A DNA stretch of 64,000 nt, from positions 248,001 to 312,000 of the forward strand of contig AAXX01000002.1 of assembly GCA_000169355.1 (NCBI GenBank). The letters run 5' to 3'. The notes below the pieces were generated by a model that did not search any database, was not told where the DNA came from, and saw only the letters and a program-made list of their open reading frames with translations. Positions 52,557-61,729 of the stretch are shown in pieces; positions within the stretch are counted from its first letter, which is position 1; every line of letters begins with the position of its first letter. Both the position numbers and the translations under genes were made by a program. Origin of the DNA: Flavobacteria bacterium BAL38. GTDB taxonomy: Bacteria > Bacteroidota > Bacteroidia > Flavobacteriales > Flavobacteriaceae.

Positions 52557-53189
52557 TTATAACATGATTTTAAATCCGAAATTCAAATTTCTCTGATCCA
52601 ACAATTCTGGTTTGATATGATTTTTTCTTAAATCTAAAAATTTTAAATGATCTAAAGGTTTTAGATTTGGAATTGTTTTAAAATTATTGTCATTCAAATA
52701 TAAATTTTCTAAAGATTTTAATTTTTCAATTTCACTTGGCAACTTGTCTAAGTTGTCGTTTTCAAGGTGTAATGATTTTAAGTTTGGTAGTTTAGCTAAT
52801 AATTTAAGTGTTTCAGGTAGTTTCAGATTTTTTTCATCATTTAAATATAACTCTTCTAAGTTAATTAAATTAGAGAATTCATCTGGTAATGCTATAAAAT
52901 CATTGCCACTTAAATCTAAAATTTTCAAGCGTTTTAAATAGGAAATCTCTTTCGGTATTTGTTTAAGTTTGTCATTTTTTAAATTTAAATACTCTAAATT
53001 AATAAAAAGTTCCCATTGTTCATTGGTGATATTAATTTCTTGATTACTTAAGTTTAATTTATATACTTTTTCAGGATTTTTTAATGCATCATCAATATTT
53101 GTATATTCTTTATCTGCATCATTATTTTGTGCAAATGATGAAACTCCTAAGAAGAAGATCAAAGCTGAAATTTGAAATACTTTTTTCAT
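52557..53189 (-). CDS. Exported leucine-rich-repeat protein
   Basis: The 210-residue protein has a signal peptide (MKKVFQISALIFFLGVSSFAQ) and about six typical LRR units with the L-x-x-L-x-L-x-x-N pattern, for example LEYLNLKNDKLKQIP, LKILDLSGNDFIALP and LENLYLNDNNFKTIP. It is probably a periplasmic or surface protein for protein-protein contact. It lies 12 bp upstream of the TetR gene on the same strand, which suggests cotranscription with the exporter, but a functional link is unproven. Confidence 0.85.
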   Translation of the reverse strand: MKKVFQISALIFFLGVSSFAQNNDADKEYTNIDDALKNPEKVYKLNLSNQEINITNEQWELFINLEYLNLKNDKLKQIPKEISYLKRLKILDLSGNDFIALPDEFSNLINLEELYLNDEKNLKLPETLKLLAKLPNLKSLHLENDNLDKLPSEIEKLKSLENLYLNDNNFKTIPNLKPLDHLKFLDLRKNHIKPELLDQRNLNFGFKIML

Positions 53190-53277
53190 AGCGTTAGATT
53201 ATTAGTTAAATCCGATTGCAAATATAATAGTAATACTATCAAATTATAAAAGTTTAACTTTTATTTTAGAAATGATC

Positions 53278-53310
53278 AAAAAAAAAGTCTCGATTTTGTC
53301 GAGACTTTTA
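53278..53310 (-). terminator. Terminator after the collagen-like lipoprotein gene
   Basis: The 11-bp perfect stem AAAAGTCTCGA/TCGAGACTTTT with loop TTTTG is followed by T residues on the minus strand, closing the gpmI/collagen-like unit. Confidence 0.88.
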
Positions 53311-53317
53311 AATTATT

Positions 53318-53497
53318 TTAAATCATAGCGATTGATTTTCCATCTTCGCCATCTTTTCCATCTTCACCTTTTTGATGCGTTGAGGTTCCGGGTTTTCCGT
53401 CTTCTCCAGGTTTTCCATCTTGCCCTGATGCTCCTTTAAATGTGCTTGAGCATCCGAAAAAAGAAAAAACTAAAAGTGCTAAAACTATTTTTCTCAT
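53318..53497 (-). CDS. Collagen-like small lipoprotein
   Basis: The 59-residue product is encoded on the minus strand from ATG at 53497 to a TAA at 53318. A lipoprotein signal (MRKIVLALLVFSFFGC, lipobox FFGC) precedes collagen-type Gly-X-Y triplets: GQDGKPGEDGKPG then KGEDGKDGEDGKS. It is too short for an ordinary length filter. The ATG overlaps the gpmI stop as TAATG, so it is translationally coupled to gpmI. A dedicated terminator follows. The function is unknown; similar GDGX-repeat lipoproteins occur in related bacteria. Confidence 0.8.
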   Translation of the reverse strand: MRKIVLALLVFSFFGCSSTFKGASGQDGKPGEDGKPGTSTHQKGEDGKDGEDGKSIAMI

Positions 53498-55014
53498 TAT
53501 AATAAAGAATTACAAGTCATTACTTCAGGTTTTTCAATTCCCATTAATTCTAAAATAGTTGGTGCTATATCACCTAAAACGCCATTATTAATGTTTTTTA
53601 AGTTTTTATCAACTAAAATAATAGGAACCGGATTGGTTGTATGCGCTGTATTTGGAGAACCGTCAGGATTAATCATTGTTTCGCAATTTCCGTGATCTGC
53701 AATTATAATCGTTGTGTAATTGTTTTCTAAAGCCGTTTCAACCACTTCTTTTACGCAAATGTCTACAGCTTCGCAAGCCTTAATTGCGGCTTCCATAACT
53801 CCTGTATGCCCTACCATGTCGCCATTAGCAAAATTTAAACAAACAAAATCAACTTCACCTTTTTTAAGTTCAGTAACTAAAGCGTCTTTTAATTCAAAAG
53901 CACTCATTTCTGGCTGTAAATCGTAAGTGGCTACTTTTGGAGAATTTTTTAAAATACGTGTTTCGCCCACAAATGGTTCTTCGCGACCTCCAGAAAAGAA
54001 AAAGGTAACGTGTGGATATTTTTCTGTTTCGGCAATACGAATTTGTTTTTTATTAGCTTTTTCAAGAACTTCTCCTAAGGTTTCAGTTACATTATCTTTG
54101 TCATAAATTACATGAACATTTTCATAGGTTTCGTCGTAATTTGTCATGGTAACATAATACAAATTTAATTTGTGCATATTAAATTCATGAAAATCTTTTT
54201 GAGACAATACTTCGGTTAATTCTCTTCCTCTATCGGTTCTAAAGTTGAAGAAAATAACAACATCGTCGTTTTTTATTTGAGCAATAGGATTACTATTTTC
54301 GTCAACCATTACAATGGGTTGAATAAATTCGTCTGTTACGTTATTTGCATAACTAGCGTTAATACTGGCTACTGCATTTGTTGAGTGTGTTCCTTCTGCA
54401 TTAACCATTAAATCGTAGGCTAATTTTACTCTTTCCCAACGTTTGTCTCTATCCATAGCATAATATCTTCCAATAACTGAAGCTAATTTTGCATTGGTAT
54501 TTTGAAGATAATTTTCTAAATCTGAAATATATTTTACTCCCGATTTTGGATCTACATCTCGTCCATCTGTAAAAGCATGAACATACATGTTTTGCACTCC
54601 TTCTTTTTGCGCTACATCAATTAATCCTCTTAAATGCGAAGTGTGAGAGTGAACTCCACCATCAGAAACTAATCCTAAAAAGTGAATGGCTTTGTTGTTC
54701 TTTTTTGCATAGTTAAACGCATCCATAAGTGGTTTTTCTTGGCTCATGGTTTTGTTTTCAACGGCTAAATTAAGTTTAGCTAAATCTTGATAAACAATTC
54801 TACCAGCACCAAGATTCATGTGACCTACTTCTGAATTACCCATTTGACCTTCGGGTAATCCAACATTTAAGCCGTCTGTTCTTAATTGTGCGTTTGGATA
54901 TTTAGAATATAAACCGTCTATAAAAGGTGTATTTGCGTTATCAATAGCAGAAACTTTCGGGTCAGGCGATTTCCCCCAACCGTCTAATATCATTAAAATT
55001 ACTTTTTTGTTCAT
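53497..55014 (-). CDS. gpmI: 2,3-bisphosphoglycerate-independent phosphoglycerate mutase
   Basis: GpmI interconverts 3- and 2-phosphoglycerate in glycolysis and gluconeogenesis in the cytosol. The 505-residue alkaline-phosphatase-superfamily enzyme has MILDGWGKSPD, the phosphoserine-site motif MGNSEVGHMNLGAGR with Ser61-like residue, the Mn-binding region HAFTDGRDVDPKSG, FRTDRGRELT, and DHGNCETM near the C-terminus. The start and length are typical. It is the first gene of a two-gene unit with the collagen-like lipoprotein. Confidence 0.95.
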   Translation of the reverse strand: MNKKVILMILDGWGKSPDPKVSAIDNANTPFIDGLYSKYPNAQLRTDGLNVGLPEGQMGNSEVGHMNLGAGRIVYQDLAKLNLAVENKTMSQEKPLMDAFNYAKKNNKAIHFLGLVSDGGVHSHTSHLRGLIDVAQKEGVQNMYVHAFTDGRDVDPKSGVKYISDLENYLQNTNAKLASVIGRYYAMDRDKRWERVKLAYDLMVNAEGTHSTNAVASINASYANNVTDEFIQPIVMVDENSNPIAQIKNDDVVIFFNFRTDRGRELTEVLSQKDFHEFNMHKLNLYYVTMTNYDETYENVHVIYDKDNVTETLGEVLEKANKKQIRIAETEKYPHVTFFFSGGREEPFVGETRILKNSPKVATYDLQPEMSAFELKDALVTELKKGEVDFVCLNFANGDMVGHTGVMEAAIKACEAVDICVKEVVETALENNYTTIIIADHGNCETMINPDGSPNTAHTTNPVPIILVDKNLKNINNGVLGDIAPTILELMGIEKPEVMTCNSLL

Positions 55015-55097
55015 GATTTAGTGTTTGTACAAATATAAGCATTTGCGTTTTTTTTAAACCAAAAACAGTAAGAAATTACGAAAACGTTTAAGAAGTG

Positions 55098-57512
55098 TTA
55101 TCCTTTTTTTATCCAGTTTTTTGCCTGATTATAATCGATAAAATAGCGAACACTTACTGATAAAATATGATTTAAATTACCTTGAAACAAGTTAGAAAGA
55201 TTTGAATTGAAATCTTTATTGATGTTTCGGTCAAAAGTAGCCGCATTGTTTCTATACAAAACAGACATTTGACTTCCTGGTGCAAACCACCATGAATAGG
55301 ATAAGTCTAAATTCCAAGTGCTAAAATTTGAGTTTTTATTGGTTGAATATGAAGTGTTTGTAGATAAACTTCCATCTTCATTCAAATTATTAATTTTATT
55401 GTTTTCTGCTAATGACCAATAATGTCTAACCGATAAATTAAAATTCATTACACTACTAATAGAAAATTTACTTGTAATAGAATTAGTGTAAGTGTCTCTA
55501 TCTCTTCTAGCAAAAATAATATTAGAGTCTTCAAAATCGATGAAGCCAATATCATTTTGTTGTCTGAAGTAATCAAAACTATAGACTAATGAAAACTTAT
55601 CGCTAAAACGATATCTAGGACTAATATTTACTCCGGCTTCATATCGGTTTTCATTAATTACATGGGTTATATAGGGGTTAATATCTAAAGCAAATTTGTT
55701 GTTGTAATTTGACGAAAAATAGAAATAACCTCCTGCATTTTTAGGATTTACAAAATATCTATTAGCAACACGAGGTTCGTAATAATCGTAACTTTCAAAT
55801 GGATTGAAATTAAATCCTCCACCAAAATAATGATTTTTCTTATTTGTAGAATTCAAATTCACATTAAAATTACTTGATTGAATTTGATTTGTAGGTTTGT
55901 AAAATTCAAAATAGGAAGCCAAGCTTATTCTAAAAGTATTAAAAATGCTGTTTGGATTTAAAATGCGATAACTAGCATTGTTATAAACAGAATAATAGTT
56001 GGTTCTAAAGTTTATTCCCAAATCATTATTATCAAAATCTTTAGACATGAATTCGCCACCAACACTGTATCTAAAGTTGCCGCTATTTTCTGCTAGAAAT
56101 AAGGATGCGTTAATTCCGTTTGTATTTTGAGTATCGCTAATACTACTCGATTTTAATCCTCCCGAAACATTGTATTTATTGGTTTTGTTGTTTAAGTCAA
56201 ACAATAATCCAGTTACATTGGCATCTCTGAAACTTCCGTCTCTTGTGACATTTGTGTTGATAAAAGTTACCGATGAATTTTGATTAAATCGTTGGTCAAA
56301 TACTGTTACATTGTAATTTGTTAGTGGCGAAACAACCATTTGTCTTGTTTCATCATTATTGTTGTTGTTGGCTACCGTAGCCATCGTTTTTTCGGTTATG
56401 GCATTAAGAAACCCAATACCTAATCCGTCTTTGTCACGTCCTGAAATTTTCATTGCGTTTAACAGATTTATGGCGCCAGGATATTCTGAAATAAATTCGT
56501 TATCCGCTAAATTAAGATTTAAATCAGGAGTTTGTCCAATTCTTCTCGAATACAGTAAATTTCCTTTACTAAATAAATCGGTTCCTTCTGTAAAAAATGG
56601 TCGATTTTCGTTGAATTGTTGTTCAAATGGACCTAAATTTAAAATAACATTATCGTATTTAGTTTGGCCAAAATCGGGAACTAAAATAGCATCTAAAGTA
56701 AATGCATCGTTAATTCCGTATTTAACATCTAATCCGCCTTTTAATTCTCCTTTTGTTTTTTGTGTTTCACTTCCAGATAAATAAAATGAAGTGTACGGAA
56801 TTAAAAATAATCGGGTAGGGGTTTTAATATCTTCAATTCCGGTTAAAAGTCCTGCTTGTTGCGAAATAGCTCCAATCTTATTGTCAATAGGACTCCAAGT
56901 GTATTTTTGTCTTTCTCTTCTTACTTCTCTAAAAAAATTAAGTCCCCAAGTTTGCTTTTCTTGTTCCGGAAAACGTAAAGCAGCATACGGAATTTTCATT
57001 TCAATGATCCAGCCAAACTCGGTTGTTTTTGCATCGCTTTCCCAAATAGCATTCCATGAGCCGTCTTCTCCATCAGAAGATGTAAAATTTGTATCAATTT
57101 GTCCATTAGCTGCGGTTACAAAAAACCTAAATTCTTGTTGCCCGTCATTATATCCATTGATAAAAACACCAAAAAAATCAGATGTTCCAATTTCGTCTCT
57201 TTCAACTAGTTCTTTTAATATTTTAGAAGGATCAGGGTCGTACAACGTAGCGCCAATATATATAGCATCATCTGTATACAAGACTTTTACTTCTGTTCTA
57301 AATTCTTTTGGAATTGGAGTACCGTTCTTAGGTTCAAATGAAACAAAATCGGTTGCTATTTCTGCATTTTCCCATGATTTTTCATTTAAATTGGCATCAA
57401 TAGAAATAAATTCGGATGTTTTGGTTGTCGCTATTGTCTTTTTCTGCTGTGCTAATGCGCAAGTTGAAAAAGAGATAAAAATAAATACAAGTAGTTTTAT
57501 AGAGTTTGTCAT
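55098..57512 (-). CDS. DUF5916 outer-membrane protein with CBM9-like N-terminus
   Basis: The 804-residue exported protein has a signal peptide (MTNSIKLLVFIFISFSTCALAQ), a carbohydrate-binding family 9-like domain (about residues 35-215: SIDANLNEKSWENAEIATDF, DDAIYIGATLYDPDPSK, WIIEMKIPYAALRFP) and a C-terminal DUF5916 region with many alternating strands ending in an aromatic-rich segment (LSVSVRYFIDYNQAKNW), consistent with an outer-membrane beta-barrel. Function unknown; possibly glycan-related transport or recognition. It is divergent from the L,D-transpeptidase at 57703. Confidence 0.9.
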   Translation of the reverse strand: MTNSIKLLVFIFISFSTCALAQQKKTIATTKTSEFISIDANLNEKSWENAEIATDFVSFEPKNGTPIPKEFRTEVKVLYTDDAIYIGATLYDPDPSKILKELVERDEIGTSDFFGVFINGYNDGQQEFRFFVTAANGQIDTNFTSSDGEDGSWNAIWESDAKTTEFGWIIEMKIPYAALRFPEQEKQTWGLNFFREVRRERQKYTWSPIDNKIGAISQQAGLLTGIEDIKTPTRLFLIPYTSFYLSGSETQKTKGELKGGLDVKYGINDAFTLDAILVPDFGQTKYDNVILNLGPFEQQFNENRPFFTEGTDLFSKGNLLYSRRIGQTPDLNLNLADNEFISEYPGAINLLNAMKISGRDKDGLGIGFLNAITEKTMATVANNNNNDETRQMVVSPLTNYNVTVFDQRFNQNSSVTFINTNVTRDGSFRDANVTGLLFDLNNKTNKYNVSGGLKSSSISDTQNTNGINASLFLAENSGNFRYSVGGEFMSKDFDNNDLGINFRTNYYSVYNNASYRILNPNSIFNTFRISLASYFEFYKPTNQIQSSNFNVNLNSTNKKNHYFGGGFNFNPFESYDYYEPRVANRYFVNPKNAGGYFYFSSNYNNKFALDINPYITHVINENRYEAGVNISPRYRFSDKFSLVYSFDYFRQQNDIGFIDFEDSNIIFARRDRDTYTNSITSKFSISSVMNFNLSVRHYWSLAENNKINNLNEDGSLSTNTSYSTNKNSNFSTWNLDLSYSWWFAPGSQMSVLYRNNAATFDRNINKDFNSNLSNLFQGNLNHILSVSVRYFIDYNQAKNWIKKG

Positions 57513-57702
57513 ATACAGAATTAGAGATGCAAAATTATCATATTCATATATATGTCTCCTTTTTTTATATAATGTTTAACTTTTGTACGAATAATCGACG
57601 AAAGGTTAAAATTTTCGACAAAATGCTAAATAAAGTTTGTAGGTTTAAAAATAATAAATATATTTGGCTCTTTACAACAACAATATAACTACAAGAATAA
57701 CA

Positions 57703-58434
57703 ATGATTTATAGAATTTTGCCTCTAATTTTATTTTGTGTATTTTCCTTTAAGCCTATATATGTATTAGAAAATGCAAAGAATGAAGTTACAGTTACGGA
57801 TCCAAAATTAATTGCTGCCAACACAAAAGCTGCTTTTATTGCCGAAAGTAAATCTTTCTATAATTTAATTGATACAAATGGTTATAATTTGCCAACATTT
57901 GAAAGTTTTATTGCCGGTTTTGAAGGGTATGAAAAGCTAAAGCAGCAAGGAAAAGTGGTAAATGAAATTTTAACTATTATTGATTTTAGTTTGTCATCTA
58001 CTCAAGAAAGAATGTGGGTTATAGATATGAAAACTCAAAAAATAATTCTAAAATCGCTTGTAGCTCACGGTAAAAATTCTGGTTTAGAATACGCTACAAA
58101 TTTTTCAAATATAAACGAATCATTTAAAAGTAGTTTGGGTTTTTATGTTACTGGCGAAGCTTATCAAGGGAAACACGGATTGTCTTTACGTTTAGACGGA
58201 ATGGAATATGGAATTAATGATAAAGCAAGAAATAGAGCTGTTGTTATTCACGGAGCTGATTATGTAAGTAAATCGTTTATTAAAAACACAGGAAGATTAG
58301 GCAGAAGTCAAGGATGTCCTGCTGTTCCTTATGAAATTCATCAAGAATTAATTAAAACTATTAAAGACAAATCTTGTATTTTTATATACCATCCTTCAAG
58401 AACTTATGTATCAAAATCTAAATTAGTTTCGTAA
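57703..58434 (+). CDS. Murein L,D-transpeptidase catalytic domain protein
   Basis: The ~243-residue exported protein has a signal peptide (MIYRILPLILFCVFSFKP) and the PF13645-type L,D-transpeptidase core: MWVIDMKTQKIILKSLVAHG near residues 105-124, VIHGADYV near 184-191 and the catalytic Cys in GRSQGCPAVPYEIH near 202-215. It forms or edits peptidoglycan cross-links in the periplasm. A TTG codon at 57664 would give a 13-residue polar extension before the signal, so ATG at 57703 is preferred. It is convergent with a second L,D-transpeptidase 12 bp away. Confidence 0.9.
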   Translation: MIYRILPLILFCVFSFKPIYVLENAKNEVTVTDPKLIAANTKAAFIAESKSFYNLIDTNGYNLPTFESFIAGFEGYEKLKQQGKVVNEILTIIDFSLSSTQERMWVIDMKTQKIILKSLVAHGKNSGLEYATNFSNINESFKSSLGFYVTGEAYQGKHGLSLRLDGMEYGINDKARNRAVVIHGADYVSKSFIKNTGRLGRSQGCPAVPYEIHQELIKTIKDKSCIFIYHPSRTYVSKSKLVS

Positions 58435-58446
58435 AAGTTTATTCTT

Positions 58447-60036
58447 TTAGTTGCTATTTTTTAATTTTTCATACAAGCTTTTGTCAAGATCATAAATATC
58501 TTCTCTAAATTGAAGTTTGTTGTTTTCAAACCAACTTGTCCAGTAAAATATGTAAATATTAACGGTGTCTTTTATTGAAACTGTTTTTGTTTTTTCTAAT
58601 TTTATGATGGAATCTATTTCAGATCCGCTCCATTTTTCCTGATTACTTTTTACTAAAATTTGTTTCACTAAAACTAATGGGGTTTCAACTCTAACGCATC
58701 CAGAACTTAAAGAACGATAGGTTTTAGAAAAGTAGTCTCTATGGTTTGTATCATGCAAATATACCGAATGGCGATTTAAAAAATTAAGCTTAACCAAGCC
58801 GAGAGAATTATTATATCCGGGTTTTTGAACATATCTATAACTGTTTGCTTTTGCAGGATTCCATTCTTCAGGACTTACTTCAGTTCCTTTATTATTGTAA
58901 ATTGTTAAACTTCTTGACGGGAAATAATTTCTGTTTTTAGAAGCTGCCGGAGTTAAATCTTCTTTTATTATAGTGGGCGGAATTGTCCAAGTAGGATTAA
59001 ATACAAAATTTGATAATTTAGATGTAAGAATAGGGGTTTTTCTTTTTTTAGTTCCTACAACTATTCGGTATTTTGCAACAGTGTCATTATTTGTAACATA
59101 ATTAAGCATGTATTCCGGAATATTAGCAATAAGGTATTCTTCTCCTAAATCAAAAGGATACCATTTCCAGCGCTCTAAATTTGCAAATATTTGCTCGATT
59201 CTTTCGTTTTTAGTCGTGTTTAAAGCTTTAATAGTTCCAATTCCAATAACGCCATCTTGAGCTAATCCGTGTCTTGCCTGAAAACGTTTAACTGCTTTAT
59301 AAGTTATGGTGTCGTATACCCAAGTTATTAAGCTGTCTTTATTTTTGTAATCTTTCCAATAGGCTAGTCTTTTTTTAATTTTTACCATTTCAGGTAAAGT
59401 GTCATTTAAAATAATTTTGTTTTTAATTTCAATTTTCTGAAAAGAGATATTGGGTAATTTGTTAATTTCTAATAAACTTTTCTTTAGTGATTTATAAACA
59501 ATATGATTTGGTTTTAATGCATTAAAAGTACTTGCGATTGTTTTTTCTTTAATTCCTTTTTCAAGTAAGTTTGAAAGCGCAATTTCTTTAGGATTTAAAT
59601 CCCAGTCGTTGTAAAGTTCTTTAGGATTTAGTTTTCCTTTGTAAAGATGATTCGATAATTTTTCAAAATTTTCAGTTAATAAAATATCATATTTTATAAT
59701 TTCATCATCTTTTAGCTGTGCTCTTTTTTTCTCTAATTCTTCAATGATCTTTATTTTGTAATCATCTGGATTCAATCCATCGTTATAGCAAAATTTGATT
59801 TCGTTAATTAAATCTTTTCTGTTTTCGTCTAAATACCAAATTTCATGAAAATTAAGATTCTCGTAATATAATTTTAAACTGTCTGTTTTATTGGTGAGTA
59901 AATCCGGATGCACCGGTCTTATTACAACATTTAAAATAGTATCCTTAATTACACTGTTGTCAAAAGGAATAACTTTTGGTTCTTTTTTACAAGAAAAAAG
60001 AGCTAAAAGAACAAGTAAACAAGTTATATTTTTCAT
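58447..60036 (-). CDS. YcbB-like L,D-transpeptidase, lipoprotein
   Basis: The ~529-residue protein begins with a lipoprotein signal (MKNITCLLVLLALFSCKK), then a scaffold domain (about 40-240), a peptidoglycan-binding motif (AVKRFQARHGLAQDGVIG near 251-268) and the YkuD catalytic part with VYLHDTNHRDYFSK near 412 and the catalytic Cys in LSSGCVRVETP near 431. This matches YcbB (LdtD)-type enzymes that make 3-3 cross-links. Four residues of an upstream extension (MVIF) are excluded. It is convergent with the PF13645-type enzyme, with 12 bp between the stops. Confidence 0.92.
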   Translation of the reverse strand: MKNITCLLVLLALFSCKKEPKVIPFDNSVIKDTILNVVIRPVHPDLLTNKTDSLKLYYENLNFHEIWYLDENRKDLINEIKFCYNDGLNPDDYKIKIIEELEKKRAQLKDDEIIKYDILLTENFEKLSNHLYKGKLNPKELYNDWDLNPKEIALSNLLEKGIKEKTIASTFNALKPNHIVYKSLKKSLLEINKLPNISFQKIEIKNKIILNDTLPEMVKIKKRLAYWKDYKNKDSLITWVYDTITYKAVKRFQARHGLAQDGVIGIGTIKALNTTKNERIEQIFANLERWKWYPFDLGEEYLIANIPEYMLNYVTNNDTVAKYRIVVGTKKRKTPILTSKLSNFVFNPTWTIPPTIIKEDLTPAASKNRNYFPSRSLTIYNNKGTEVSPEEWNPAKANSYRYVQKPGYNNSLGLVKLNFLNRHSVYLHDTNHRDYFSKTYRSLSSGCVRVETPLVLVKQILVKSNQEKWSGSEIDSIIKLEKTKTVSIKDTVNIYIFYWTSWFENNKLQFREDIYDLDKSLYEKLKNSN

Positions 60037-60079
60037 AAAAATTACCAACTAGTATTATAAAGGGACTACGTTTTTATAA

Positions 60080-60514
60080 TTAAATTTTCTTATACATTAC
60101 AAAATGAATGCCAACATCAGGAATAAGGAATGAGTTCTCAATAATTGTATATCCAAGACTTTTGTAAAAATGAACCGCTTTTTCTCTGGCGTTAAACCAA
60201 ATTAATTCAGCTTTTAGATTAACACAAAAACTTTCTGCTTTTTTTACTAATTGTGCCCCAAATCCCTTTCCTTGAAATTCTTCTAAAACAGCCATTCCTC
60301 TTATTTGAAATTGGTTACTTTCAGAGAACATAGCGTTAGTTTCTTTAAAAATTGAGATAATTCCAATTAATTGGTTATCTATATATAATCCAAAATGAGT
60401 CGTTTCTTCGTCATCATCACCTATAAACTTACATGTTTCAATTGGTTTTCCTTTTCTTAAAACTTCATGTCTAACAGGATAAGTGTCAATTGCATTGATT
60501 TTTTTAATCTCCAT
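60080..60514 (-). CDS. GNAT-family N-acetyltransferase
   Basis: The 144-residue protein carries the acetyl-CoA motif IRGMAVLEEFQGKGFGAQLV near residues 71-90 (Q/R-x-x-G-x-G/A), followed by KAESFCVNLKAELIWFNAR and VHFYKSLGYTIIE, which end the GNAT fold. The substrate is unknown. It is a cytosolic protein lacking a signal peptide. It lies 43 bp upstream of the YcbB-like gene on the same strand. Confidence 0.9.
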   Translation of the reverse strand: MEIKKINAIDTYPVRHEVLRKGKPIETCKFIGDDDEETTHFGLYIDNQLIGIISIFKETNAMFSESNQFQIRGMAVLEEFQGKGFGAQLVKKAESFCVNLKAELIWFNAREKAVHFYKSLGYTIIENSFLIPDVGIHFVMYKKI

Positions 60515-60610
60515 AATTGTATAACTTATTAAAAGCTAATCATTTAGTAAAATGTGTTTATTCTAGTGTAAAGTTAGTGTAATTGCTTCGAAAAAAATAT
60601 TTAAAAAAAT

Positions 60611-60642
60611 TTGCAATTAAAAAAACTTTTGAAGTATATTTG
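60611..60642 (+). promoter_or_regulatory. Promoter of the tRNA-Gly(TCC) pair
   Basis: TTG at 60611-60613 and a perfect TATATTTG at 60635-60642, spaced 21 bp, stand 58 bp before the first tRNA. Confidence 0.75.
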
Positions 60643-60700
60643 CACCCACCAAAGAAATACATACAACTCCTAATAAAATTAGAGTTTTTGTAATTCAAAT

Positions 60701-60773
<73 letters not shown>

Positions 60774-60807
60774 CCAAAACAAGATAAAGTTTTAAAAATT
60801 ATCACCT

Positions 60808-60880
<73 letters not shown>

Positions 60881-60885
60881 CTTCG

Positions 60886-60913
60886 AAAAAGCCTTGCAAT
60901 TGCAAGGCTTTTT
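60886..60913. terminator. Bidirectional terminator, tRNA-Gly / pepE
   Basis: The perfect palindrome AAAAAGCCTTGCAA/TTGCAAGGCTTTTT has T-runs on both strands and lies between the tRNA unit (+) and pepE (-). Confidence 0.9.
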
Positions 60914-61621
60914 TTATTTCAAATTATTTAGTTCGCTTTCAGGTACTACTTCAGTTGGCGTTTCGTTTCTCTTAAAAATTCTAGCAGTTAAATCTCCTTT
61001 TAATTTTATAGAATCTCCTTTTACAGCTAACCAACTTCCTTCTCTCAATCCTACAACAGGTTGCGGATTAAAATAATGAAATTCATTAATTCTCGTTTCT
61101 CTTGTTTCTCCCATGTGTGTAGAACCTTCAATTGGGTCTAAATAATGTGGATTGATATTAAATGAAACAAATCCTAAAGTTCTAAAACTTGGCGGATATA
61201 CAATAGGCATATCATTAGTTGTATTCATTGTTAATCCACAAATATTGCTTCCGGCACTGGTTCCTAAATAAGGCGTTCCGTTTTTAACGACTCTTTCTAA
61301 GGTGTCAATTACATTATTTTTGTACAATTGACTAACTAATAAAAAAGTATTACCTCCGCCTGTAAAAATTCCTTGAGCATTTTCAATAGCTTCAGTTGGA
61401 TTTTCAAATTCATGAATTCCTTTAACTGTGATGTTAATTTTAGCAAAAGCTTCGTTTACTTTTCGCGTGTATGCTTCATGAGAAATTCCACTTGGTCTTG
61501 CATACGGTATAAAAAGTAATTCGTTTACATTTGAAAAAAACTGTTGTAATTCTGGTAATAAATAGTCAAGATATGCTCCACCATGTAAGGTTGAAGTACT
61601 AGCAATAATTATATTTTTCAT
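60914..61621 (-). CDS. pepE: Peptidase E (alpha-aspartyl dipeptidase), family S51
   Basis: The 235-residue cytosolic enzyme cleaves Asp-X dipeptides. The nucleophile Ser is in GTSAGSNICG near residues 118-127, preceded by the GIFTGGGNTFLLVSQL segment near 88-103. IASTSTLHGGAYLDYL at the N-terminus and NPHYLDP after the nucleophile match PepE. With the DPP11-like S46 enzyme, which releases X-Asp/Glu dipeptides in the periplasm, it could complete breakdown of acidic peptides (inference). Confidence 0.93.
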   Translation of the reverse strand: MKNIIIASTSTLHGGAYLDYLLPELQQFFSNVNELLFIPYARPSGISHEAYTRKVNEAFAKINITVKGIHEFENPTEAIENAQGIFTGGGNTFLLVSQLYKNNVIDTLERVVKNGTPYLGTSAGSNICGLTMNTTNDMPIVYPPSFRTLGFVSFNINPHYLDPIEGSTHMGETRETRINEFHYFNPQPVVGLREGSWLAVKGDSIKLKGDLTARIFKRNETPTEVVPESELNNLK

Positions 61622-61729
61622 TGATTTTTTTTACAAATTTACCAAATTGTATTAACATAAGTTTATCATCTTATTAGGATTTCGTTTTGAGGATAAGCAA
61701 TTATATTTACAAGGCATAAAAATTTATTC

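Noticed and set aside
56359..56784. 141-residue open frame on the plus strand
   Set aside because: Antisense to the same DUF5916 gene, with no recognisable motif.
56791..57579. 262-residue open frame on the plus strand
   Set aside because: It lies antisense to the DUF5916 gene, which has a signal peptide and recognisable domains. The plus-strand translation shows no domain and is a shadow.
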